Assembly (NCBI GenBank): GCA_030592655.1
Contig: JAUVIQ010000036.1
Location: forward strand, 1 to 17,824
DNA from: Planctomycetales bacterium
GTDB taxonomy: Bacteria; Planctomycetota; Phycisphaerae; SM23-33
Direction: 5' to 3'
Length of the DNA stretch: 17,824 bases
Under the pieces are notes generated by a model, which saw nothing but the letters and a program-made list of their open reading frames with translations, was not told the DNA's origin and did no database searches. A program made the position numbers and the translations under genes. Below are positions 7,373 through 16,000 of this stretch, piece after piece; position 1 is the first letter of the stretch, and every line of letters begins with the position of its first letter.

Positions 7373-8152
7373 TCAAGTAGGGCCTTTTCGCCATTTCAGA
7401 TATTCTTCAATGTTTCTGTAGTGAACTTCCGAATCAATTGCCTGTGCCATATCACGGGTTAGATAATTAGTCCAGTAATCGTCAAATACTTCCTTGCCCT
7501 GGGATACGAATGAACCGTTGCCTTCAAGCAGAGAATTGATCTCTTTGACAGAACCGATGTTCTTTGTGTTTCCACTTCCGGGATGATCAGAGGCGATTCG
7601 CCATTTTTCCTGAACGAGAAAGACGAAATCCCTAACAACGGAGACAATATCGGACAGGTTATCCAATTTATATATTTTGTCCTCGTCCGTGCATCCTTCA
7701 CTTCGTGTATAGATGATACCAAGGACAAAGTGTGCAGAATATTCCTCATAAGGGAAAGTGATATTCTTGTTGGACTTTCGTTGCCGAAAGTATCCGGTGA
7801 AGGCGCCAAGCGTAAAACCGTTCACTCTTTCCGGACCTGTTCTGTAAGTAGTTTTCAGATCAAGTGCGATTTTTGTTCCGTCTTGCGCTATAAAGCTGAT
7901 GTCCGGATAATGGTTCTGATGCTCACTCAGAATTAATCGGTATTTATTTTCTTCAGCGAAGCGGGAAAGAATCGGAAAGAGCATCAATTCGATTATTTTT
8001 GAAACAACCTTGGTGTCTATTGAAATTGTATAAATATTTCGATAGACATCAATAAACCCCTTGATGGTCCAGTCACCGGTGTCTGTGGAAATAGCATGTT
8101 TGAATTTATCAAGATACTCCAACAGGGCTTTGGGGAAAATTCGCAGTTCCAT
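7373..8152 (-). CDS. Type II restriction endonuclease, EcoRV-like (predicted GATATC specificity)
   Basis: A 259-residue homologue of EcoRV (245 residues). Aligned by eye to EcoRV from memory: IDTKVVSKIIELMLFPI (45-61) matches the segment holding the active-site Glu45; QNHYPD at 79-84 matches the Q-loop and Asp74; KIALDLKTTY at 94-103 matches the Asp90 and Lys92 pair (here Asp98 and Lys100); FTLGAFTGYFRQ matches the strand after it; and DHPGSGNTKNIGS at 189-201 matches the recognition loop that reads the GATATC bases. Catalysis and specificity residues are therefore intact, suggesting an active isoschizomer that cuts DNA with Mg2+. The gene lies 16 bases after the methyltransferase stop on the same strand. 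Its GC content is low (16-26 of 60 bases in three sampled lines), unlike flanking genes, consistent with horizontal transfer. Confidence 0.9.
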   Translation of the reverse strand: MELRIFPKALLEYLDKFKHAISTDTGDWTIKGFIDVYRNIYTISIDTKVVSKIIELMLFPILSRFAEENKYRLILSEHQNHYPDISFIAQDGTKIALDLKTTYRTGPERVNGFTLGAFTGYFRQRKSNKNITFPYEEYSAHFVLGIIYTRSEGCTDEDKIYKLDNLSDIVSVVRDFVFLVQEKWRIASDHPGSGNTKNIGSVKEINSLLEGNGSFVSQGKEVFDDYWTNYLTRDMAQAIDSEVHYRNIEEYLKWRKGPT

Positions 8153-8168
8153 GATCGTTTTCTTTTAA

Positions 8169-9242
8169 CTATGTGCCTATTAAGAGAATCTCTTCAGATT
8201 CGGAATTGGTGGAAAGCACATATTGATATTGACCGAAATGCTCTAGTTGCACATTATTCTTGTATTGACCAAGCAAAGAAGAAAGTTCCGATACCGAAGG
8301 AATGCCGTCGCTTCGATAGGAAACCACGATTATGCTGTTTTGGAAACGTTTAAATAATTCGTCAAAAGCGGAATGAATCCGTTTTTTATCCGCCCACTTG
8401 TCTGGCCGAGGATTCAGACGGTGATGCTTTGACGCAAAATCAATATGTTTGCACCAGTCGTCATACATCGTTAGCCCTTCCAGGAAATGGTAAAACCCGA
8501 AGTAATCGACCGGCGTGCCGCGTGTGGAGATGTAAGGAGTATCCACATATATCAGATCATAATCGCCGGGAACATCAACGGCGTCATAGTTTGACGCGAC
8601 GTTTCGGCTGCCATTGTCAAAGACCGCTCTGTTGGCTTCGGCGACAAAATTGCGAAACAGTTGCTCAAAGGGCTGGTCCCAGGTGGTTTTGTTTCCGAAA
8701 GAACGTTCGACATCAGCAAGGCGGATATAGAGATTCTTTCGGTGGAATAGATTATAAGGACGCTTGATGATGCAAGCTTGGCAAAGCGCGTAAAATGCTA
8801 TGGCGAACTCATACGGGTCGCTGAGTTGACGGATATTGGTAATCGTTCGATCTATCCATGCATTTTCTTCATCCGTAAAGTAGATGTCGGAAAAATTATC
8901 CTGAATAACACGCGGATAAACAATATCCGCCTGTCTGCCGAGAAGTCGGTCCACCTGCTCATGATGCAGTTTTATAGAATCGTTTTCGACAAGGGCCTGT
9001 CCGAAATAGTAGTTGAAACGAAGCAAGTCGTTATAGGCAACCTGCTTTCCTGCCTGTTTGAAGCGGTAGGCGATTACACCGGTTCCGCCGAATGCATCCA
9101 GACAGGTCGCAAAATCCAGGTCCGCGACCTGTTTCCATATCCAATCGGCGACTTTGACCTTACTGCCCTGATAGCGTGTCGAAGGAAACACGCCCGCCAA
9201 GGCTGGAAAAAGCGCATTCTGTTGGAGTGTAGCCCTTCCCAT
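8169..9242 (-). CDS. D12-class DNA adenine-N6 methyltransferase, partner of the EcoRV-like nuclease
   Basis: Methylates adenine in DNA with S-adenosylmethionine, protecting host sites from the adjacent nuclease. The 357-residue protein shows motif X STRYQGSKVK at 21-30, the cofactor loop DAFGGTGVIAYRFK from 49, and catalytic motif IV as DTPY at 234-237 in place of the usual DPPY, followed by ISTRGTPVDYFGFYHF. The motif order X-I-IV is the alpha (Dam-like) type. It does not align by eye with M.EcoRV (298 residues) outside these motifs, so the pair may have been assembled from different lineages. An upstream in-frame start at 9305 would overlap the end of nifJ; the ATG at 9242, 5 bases after the nifJ stop, gives a sensible N-terminus. 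GC is lower than in nifJ (27 of 60 in one sampled line, against 37 of 60). Confidence 0.9.
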   Translation of the reverse strand: MGRATLQQNALFPALAGVFPSTRYQGSKVKVADWIWKQVADLDFATCLDAFGGTGVIAYRFKQAGKQVAYNDLLRFNYYFGQALVENDSIKLHHEQVDRLLGRQADIVYPRVIQDNFSDIYFTDEENAWIDRTITNIRQLSDPYEFAIAFYALCQACIIKRPYNLFHRKNLYIRLADVERSFGNKTTWDQPFEQLFRNFVAEANRAVFDNGSRNVASNYDAVDVPGDYDLIYVDTPYISTRGTPVDYFGFYHFLEGLTMYDDWCKHIDFASKHHRLNPRPDKWADKKRIHSAFDELFKRFQNSIIVVSYRSDGIPSVSELSSLLGQYKNNVQLEHFGQYQYVLSTNSESEEILLIGT

Positions 9243-9247
9243 AATTG

Positions 9248-12200
9248 TTACTCTTTTTCCCCGCCATTTCCGCCTGTGGCTGCCAGTTGCTGGTACATTT
9301 GCCATCGGCGGTCAACGTCCTGTTGGGCGAGTTCGATGAGGCGAGCGGCCTCGTCCGGCTTGCTCTTGGTGAGCATTGTGTAGCGGGTTTCGTTGTAGGC
9401 GTAGTCTTTCAGCGGCATTGTCGGAGCCTTGCTGTCGAGTTGCAGCGGATTCTTTCCCTGCTCGGTCAGCCTGGGGTCGTAGCGGTAGAGCAGCCAAGCA
9501 CCCGAAGCGACGGCGGCCTTCTGCTGGTCGAAGGCGGTGGTCATGTTGATGCCGTGCATAATGCAGTGGCTGTAGGCCATTATCAGGCTTGGCCCGTCGT
9601 AACTCTCTGCCTCGACGAAGGCCTTGACGCATTGGCCGTCATTTGCGCCCATTGCAATCTGTGCGACGTAAATGTTGCCGTAGGTCATCATCAGCAGTCC
9701 GAGGTCTTTTTTCGGCATGGGTTTTCCGCCGGCAGCGAACCTCGCCACTGCCGCTCGCGGTGTGGCCTTGGAGCACTGCCCGCCGGTGTTGGAATAAACC
9801 TGCGTATCGAGGACGAGGATATTGATATTCCGCCCGGAGGCAAGGACATGGTCCAAGCCGCCGTATCCAATGTCATACGCCCATCCGTCGCCGCCGAGTC
9901 CCCAGACGCTCTTACGCACCAGCGCGTCGGCAATGCTCGTAAGTTGCGCCGATTCGGGCGTCTTGATACCGGCCAATGCTGCCCGCAGCGCATCGACGCG
10001 CTTCCGCTGCTCGGCGATACCGGCCTCGGTGGACTGGTCGGCATTGAGCAGCCCGTCGGCAAGGTCTTTTCCGATCTTATCGACCAGGGCCTGAAGAAGT
10101 TCGCGGGCGAATTCGTTCTGCTTGTCCAGCGTCAGGCGGAAGCCGAAACTGAACTCGGCTGTGTCTTCGAAGAGGCTGTTGTTCCATGTCGGCCCGCGTC
10201 CGTCGGCGTTGACGGAGTATGGCGTGGTCGGGAGGTTTCCGCCGTAGATGCTGGAGCATCCGGTGGCGTTTCCGATAATCGCGCGGTCGCCGAAGAGTTG
10301 CGAAAGTAGTTTGACGTAGGGCGTCTCGCCGCATCCGGCACAAGCGCCGGAGTACTCAAACAGCGGCCTGCACAACTGGCTGCCCTTGACGGTGTTGATT
10401 CGCAGTTTGCCGCGGTCGTAATCGGGGATATTCAGGAAGAAATCGTAATTCTCGCGTTCCGATTCACGCAACGGCAACTGGGACGCCATGTTGATGGCCT
10501 TTTTTTCCGGTTCGGCCTTATTCTTGGCCGGGCAGACATGCACGCACGCTCCGCATCCGGTGCAGTCTTCCGGCGCGACCTGCACGGTCCACTTCATTCC
10601 GGCGAACTCCTTGCCCTTGGCGTCGGCGCTCTTGAAGGTCTCCGGTGCTTTGTCCAGCAGGGCAGGGTCATAGACCTTCGTCCTGATGGCGGCGTGCGGG
10701 CAGGCGATGGCGCACTTGGCGCATTGGATGCAGGTTTCCGGATCCCAGACAGGAATTTCCAGTGCGAGGTTGCGTTTCTCCCACTGCGTCGTCGCCGTCG
10801 GCCAGACGCCGTCGGCGGGCATCTTGGATACCGGAACTTCGTACCCACGCCCGGCGATAATTTCGGCAGTAAGGTTCCGGACGAACTGGGGCGCTTCAGC
10901 CGGGACGATCGGGGGCTTTTTAATCTTTGAAGTTGCCTCCGCCGGGACCTTTATCTCGTGCAAGTGCTCGATCGCCTGGTCCACGGCTGCATTATTCATC
11001 TGAACAATTTTGTCGCCCTTCTTTCCGTAGGTTTTCTTGATGGCCTCTTTGATTTTATTGACGGCTTCGGTCTGCTCGAGTATGCCGGAGAGGTAGAAGA
11101 AGCATGTCTGCATAACCGTATTGATTCGCGCGCCCATACCTGTAGCCTTGGCGACCTCGTAGGCGTTAATCGCATAGAACTTCATTTTCTTGTCGATAAT
11201 CGCCTGCTGGACGGATTTGGGCATCTTGTCCCAGGTTTCTTCCGTGCTGTAAGGACTGTTCAGCAGGAAGGTTGCGCCCTCGACGGCTGGGGCGAGAATG
11301 TCGTAGCGCTCCAGGAACGTCCACTGATGGCAAGCGATGAAGTTGGCATGGGTAATAAGGTAGGTCGAGCGGATCTGCTTAGGCCCGAACCGCAGATGCG
11401 AGACGGTTATCGCGCCGGCCCGCTTGGAGTCATAGACGAAATAACCCTGGGCGAAGTTGTCCGTCTCGTTGCCGATAATCTTGATGGAGTTCTTGTTCGC
11501 ACCGACGGTTCCGTCCGAGCCAAGCCCGTAGAACATCGCCCGGACGACGTCCGGACCTTCGGTGCTGAATTCCGGGTCGTATTCCAGCGACGTATGCGTT
11601 ACGTCGTCGTTAATTCCGACGGTGAAGTGGTTCCTCGGTTTATCGGCTGCGAGGTTATCCAGAATGGATTTGACCATTGCCGGTGTGAATTCCTTGCTGG
11701 AGAGTCCGTATCGCCCGCCGAGAACCTTGATGTCTCTGCCGGCTTCGACCATTGCGTTGACGCAATCGAGATAGAGCGGTTCGCCGGGCGATCCCGGCTC
11801 TTTCGTCCGGTCCATTGCGGCGATTGATTTTACCGTCTCCGGAAGCGCAGCGAGGAAATGCTTCATCGAGAAAGGCCGATACAGGCGGACCTTGAGCAGT
11901 CCGACCTTTTCGCCTTTGTCGTTGAGATATTCGATGGCTTCCTGGGCGGCTTCGGTGCTGCTGCCCATAAGGACGATGACGCGCTCGGCGTCCGGCGCGC
12001 CGATGTAATCGAACAGGTGATATTCCCGGCCCACGACTGAGGCGAATTTATCCATGACTTTCTGCACGGCTTCGGGGCATTCGAGGTAGTAGGGATTGAC
12101 GGTTTCGCGTCCCTGGAAATAGACATCGGGGTTCTGTGCGGTTCCTCGCAGCGTGGGCCTGTCCGGCGACATGCTGCGGGCGCGGTGGGCAAGGACTTTC

Positions 12201-12811
12201 TCGTCGTCGATCATCGCCCGCATATCGTCCATCGTCAGCAGTTCGATCTTCTGGATTTCGTGCGTTGAGCGGAACCCGTCGAAGAAGTGAATGAACGGGA
12301 CGCGGGTCTCCAGCGTAGCGGCCTGGGCGATAAGCGCAAGGTCCATCACTTCCTGGATACCACCGGCTGACAGCAGCGCGAAACCGGTGTTTCGCACAGC
12401 CATTACGTCGCTGTGGTCGCCGAAGATGCTCAACGCCTGACAGGCAAGCGACCGGGCGGAAACGTGAAAGACCGTGGGGGTAAGTTCGCCGGCGATCTTG
12501 TACATCGTCGGGATCATCAGCATCAGGCCCTGGCTGGCGGTGAAGGTGGTCGTCAGTGAGCCTGTCTGCAGCGCGCCGTGAACGGCAGCGGCAGCGCCGG
12601 CTTCGGACTGCATCTCCATCACCGACGGGATAGTGCCCCATATATTCTTCTGCCCGGCAGCCGACCATGCGTCGGCGTGCTCGCCCATACCGCTGGATGG
12701 CGTAATCGGATAAATCGCGATTACCTCGTTGACCTTGTGAGCCACGTAGGCGGTGGCTTCGTTTCCGTCAATCATTGCTACCGGGCGGGTCTTTGTGTCT
12801 GTCTTGCTCAT
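9248..12811 (-). CDS. nifJ: Pyruvate:ferredoxin (flavodoxin) oxidoreductase, single-chain
   Basis: Oxidises pyruvate with CoA to acetyl-CoA and CO2, reducing ferredoxin or flavodoxin; cytoplasmic and oxygen-sensitive, central to anaerobic carbon metabolism. The 1187-residue length is normal for the homodimeric form with all domains fused. In order: the N-terminal pyruvate domain with IAIYPITPSSGMGEHADAW; domains with MGSSTEAAQEAIEYL and GLSSKEFTPAMV; the EKR-type linker; two 4Fe-4S ferredoxin clusters, CIQCAKCAIACPHAAI near residue 693 and CTGCGACVHVCPAKNK near 748; and the thiamine diphosphate domain with CAGCGETPYVKLL, GGDGWAYDIGYGGLDHV near 972 and LDTQVYSNTGGQCSK. Every cluster Cys expected is present. 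GAGG five bases before the ATG sets the start. The restriction-modification genes follow directly after only 5 bases. Confidence 0.97.
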   Translation of the reverse strand: MSKTDTKTRPVAMIDGNEATAYVAHKVNEVIAIYPITPSSGMGEHADAWSAAGQKNIWGTIPSVMEMQSEAGAAAAVHGALQTGSLTTTFTASQGLMLMIPTMYKIAGELTPTVFHVSARSLACQALSIFGDHSDVMAVRNTGFALLSAGGIQEVMDLALIAQAATLETRVPFIHFFDGFRSTHEIQKIELLTMDDMRAMIDDEKVLAHRARSMSPDRPTLRGTAQNPDVYFQGRETVNPYYLECPEAVQKVMDKFASVVGREYHLFDYIGAPDAERVIVLMGSSTEAAQEAIEYLNDKGEKVGLLKVRLYRPFSMKHFLAALPETVKSIAAMDRTKEPGSPGEPLYLDCVNAMVEAGRDIKVLGGRYGLSSKEFTPAMVKSILDNLAADKPRNHFTVGINDDVTHTSLEYDPEFSTEGPDVVRAMFYGLGSDGTVGANKNSIKIIGNETDNFAQGYFVYDSKRAGAITVSHLRFGPKQIRSTYLITHANFIACHQWTFLERYDILAPAVEGATFLLNSPYSTEETWDKMPKSVQQAIIDKKMKFYAINAYEVAKATGMGARINTVMQTCFFYLSGILEQTEAVNKIKEAIKKTYGKKGDKIVQMNNAAVDQAIEHLHEIKVPAEATSKIKKPPIVPAEAPQFVRNLTAEIIAGRGYEVPVSKMPADGVWPTATTQWEKRNLALEIPVWDPETCIQCAKCAIACPHAAIRTKVYDPALLDKAPETFKSADAKGKEFAGMKWTVQVAPEDCTGCGACVHVCPAKNKAEPEKKAINMASQLPLRESERENYDFFLNIPDYDRGKLRINTVKGSQLCRPLFEYSGACAGCGETPYVKLLSQLFGDRAIIGNATGCSSIYGGNLPTTPYSVNADGRGPTWNNSLFEDTAEFSFGFRLTLDKQNEFARELLQALVDKIGKDLADGLLNADQSTEAGIAEQRKRVDALRAALAGIKTPESAQLTSIADALVRKSVWGLGGDGWAYDIGYGGLDHVLASGRNINILVLDTQVYSNTGGQCSKATPRAAVARFAAGGKPMPKKDLGLLMMTYGNIYVAQIAMGANDGQCVKAFVEAESYDGPSLIMAYSHCIMHGINMTTAFDQQKAAVASGAWLLYRYDPRLTEQGKNPLQLDSKAPTMPLKDYAYNETRYTMLTKSKPDEAARLIELAQQDVDRRWQMYQQLAATGGNGGEKE

Positions 12812-13021
12812 TGTTGCCTCTTTCCTTCAAATAAAGTTTGTCAACCTTGAAAAATCGGGCATGTTCACTACCCCCACTACCCTGTCGCCGAATCTGTCCG
12901 CCAGCCGGCAACGAAACGGACGTATTCTCACGATTTCCGCGCAGATTTCAACTACATTTTCCGTTTTTGCAGGTCCCGCCAGAAACGCCCAAGGCGCCAC
13001 CCTCCATTTATAAATTTGCGG
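12812..13021. other. Intergenic region upstream of nifJ, no clear promoter
   Basis: These 210 bases separate the AsmA-like stop from the nifJ start, both on the minus strand, so nifJ probably has its own promoter here. A perfect TTGACA (12839-12844, minus strand) is only 28 bases before the start codon, and a -10 at proper spacing would overlap the ribosome binding site, so it is not accepted. An AT-rich TTATAAAT lies near 13010 without a matching -35. I see no repeat, riboswitch or terminator hairpin. Confidence 0.4.
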
Positions 13022-16000
13022 CTACTTTTCCGGTTTGTTGTTGGTTTCAGCGGCGACGGGTTTGTTTTTTGCGTCCAGCCAGAGGCGGTAGAAGAGGTTA
13101 TTGGCCAGAAAAATCCTGTAGGCCGTCTCCGTCGGCCAGGGATAGGAAACCTCTTCGTCGTAGAATCGCCCGTCCTTTATCCTGGCTTGGAATTTCAGCA
13201 TCGGAACCCGCCCCTGTCGCAAGCGGTGATTAAATTCCGGCGACTGCGGCGCGCTCAGAAGAATCACGCCGATAGTGTAGCGGGCGATGCCTTTGACGTC
13301 GGTGTTGCCGACCATGTAAATATCATACGAACCGTTGAAAATCATGTCATTCTCGGCAGTACCGTCGGGGAGGTACTCGGCAAAGCCGGTCATCTTCCGA
13401 TACCGATACTTCGTCAGGTTCAGCCCCGGGAAGATATGTGTCATCCATTTCGGCGCGCCCTTGCCTCGGACCATTCCCTCGGTCGCCACAGTCTTTGCCG
13501 TACCGACGGGTATGGGATTGTATCGCACGTCCAGCGAGTTCATTACCAGGTCGCGCAGCGAGTATGTAACTTCCTTCGCCTGGCTGAACGTGCCGTAGAT
13601 CGTGTTTCCGGGGAATTCCTGCGCTATCTGCGCGAGTAAATTTTTATCGACCAGCAGTTCGGTCAGATCGCTCTTGAGCGCGACGCGGGCGTCTGCAGCG
13701 GCGAGGTCCAGCGAATATATATTTTCCATAATCCCACCGTTAAGCCCGCATCGGTATCCCGCGCGGACGTTGCCCTTTTCGACATGCACGTCGGCAATCA
13801 TGCCGCGAGGTTCGAAAAACGCCCGGACCTTCGGGTCGAAATATCGCAATTGCTCTATCTGCACCCGGCAGCGGAGGTCCGCCTCCGAAAGAAGCCCACG
13901 CAGATACGCAATTACCTTATCGGCCCGGCGGGCGAGGGTCTTGGTATTCAGAGGTTTTTCGATGGGCGGGACGGCCTCATCCGCAACCCATCGCTCCAGA
14001 TCGAATGTGTCCAGCCTGGTGCAAAGCAAAGTAGCCTTGCCGGACGGATTATGCGTCGGGTCGCGCAGATCCGCGACGATGAAGCCATGATTCACGCCGA
14101 CAGCGAATTCAAACGAATCGGTCGCAATTCTTCCAATTCGCAGGTCCGGTCCGTCCGGCATCACCTTTTCCAGCGTAACGGTCCCATCGACCCGGCAGCG
14201 TTTTTTATTTACGGTGGCCGAAGCGTTACCAGCCTGGAGCGTTACGTAATCCAGAACGCCCTCCCCGCCGTTGTGGGTATAGAGGCCTTCGATAAAAACG
14301 CCCCCGGCTGGGCGATACCGAGCGAGTCGCGGAAACAAACCGACCAGTCGATGCAGTTCCAAAACGCTCAAGGCTGCGTGTACAGAAAAGAAAAAAGGCT
14401 CCTGCCCCCTTTTTCTTTCCAGCATCGGAAGCGTCGCGTCGGCCCGTAACTGGAAAAAGTCCGTATCAACAAAGACGTCCCGTACCTTTATTTCAGAGAA
14501 GTCCGCCGGTATCGTCAGGTTAATCTTCGCCGTCGCCCGTTTGCCGCGTGGTTTGGAAAATCGAGATGTTACATACTTTATCGTCCTGGCAATTCGCTTT
14601 TCGACGTTGCGCGGTTTTCGTCCCGACGGATGCTTTCGAGATGCCTTCTTGTCCAAAAACGCGATTCCCAGGTCCGTCGCGTCGAATTCGCCGGCGGCGT
14701 TAATCGCCTTCTCGTCGGCCTGGATTTTCCCCGCGAAGCGCACCGCCCCGTCCAGACCATAGCGTTCAGCCAGTTTCGCCAATTCCGGTATGAGGGTCTC
14801 GGCCGTCAGGTCCGGGACCAATCGCGCGCCGACATTCAGGTCCACCCCCTCCACTCCCGGAACAGGCCAATATGTCCCCATTGGTGGGAATTTTGGCTCC
14901 GCCGAAAAGCAAACTTTCCCCGTAACGGAGACATTCGATTTCCCGACATCCAGCGAGAGGATATTGATCGTAGCGGTTTTTTCGTCGATTTCGCCCGCCA
15001 GTCGCAGACGAAGAGCGCTTCCGCGAGGTTTGAGTCTTTTGACATTCGACAGAGACTCCGAATCGCTTCCGGGAAAGTTGAACTGAAGGTCATCGGCGTT
15101 GCAGAACAGTTCGCCCGCAACGGTCTCGGCGCTCATCCTGGCCTGCAACGAAGCGACCATCGAGCCGCGAATTCCCAACGGACCAAGGCGCCGAAGCAAC
15201 GCATCCGTACAGACGGATTGCAACAGCCAGGCGGTATCGGGGACACGAATGTGCCCGGAGCAGCGAACTATCGAACTGTCGGTCTTGACCGATGGGAACG
15301 TCAGGCTCCCATCCAGCACCGCCGAAGCCAATTCGACCCGCACCGTAATCCGGTTTTGCAGGTCCGGACCGAGCGTATCGTCGCTGCGAAAATCCAGAGT
15401 TACCTCCGCCGGTTGACCGGCAACCTTCCGGAACGACCGTCCCACATCAGCCTTCACCTGCGTAACGTTAACGCCGATGCGCAAGCGACGCATCGACGGC
15501 GAAAGCATCACGTCGGCCTTTCCGGTGAGCGACCCATCGAGTCGCCTCAGGGCAGGCCCGCCGATCCGTTTTTTCCACTCGTCCACAGCCGGGATGCAGG
15601 CGAGCAACTCGCCGATACCTCGAACACTATATCGCGCACCGGTCCGAATACAGCCCGATTCGATTCCGCCATTAAAAGCCAATCGCCCATCTTCGATATT
15701 CACGTCCCAACCGGACTCTCCGACCTGCTCCGTACCCCTCGACTTTGCTCCCCTCGACTTTGCTCGGGACAAGCGGGACAGGCCGACCCGAAACCGCACG
15801 TTGTCAATCCCCGGCGGGTCGGAAGTAACGGTTGAACTCAATTCCATTTCTATCGACTGATCCGCCGGTTTGACGAACCATTCGCCGATTGACAGTCTGG
15901 TTCCTTTCGGAAGCCTTACGCTGCGCAGTCCTACCCTGTCATTCTCAATGAACCATTGCCCGGCGATTTCCCCGTCCATGCGAACTTCGGGCGGGATTGT

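Noticed and set aside
6074..9242. Wider defence island around the restriction-modification pair
   Set aside because: Only the two genes are defence-related; the neighbours are metabolic or unassigned, and no controller or other defence gene is seen.
9245..10309. Long open frame on the plus strand opposite nifJ (also 10958-11827)
   Set aside because: It is antisense to strongly conserved nifJ sequence; the translation has no recognisable motif and reflects GC-rich codon structure.
12839..12844. Perfect TTGACA as the nifJ promoter -35 box
   Set aside because: Too close to the start codon; the -10 position would overlap the ribosome binding site and has no matching word.
14630..15835. 401-codon open frame on the plus strand opposite the AsmA-like gene
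   Set aside because: Low-complexity, Arg-rich translation with no domain; shadow of the minus-strand gene.
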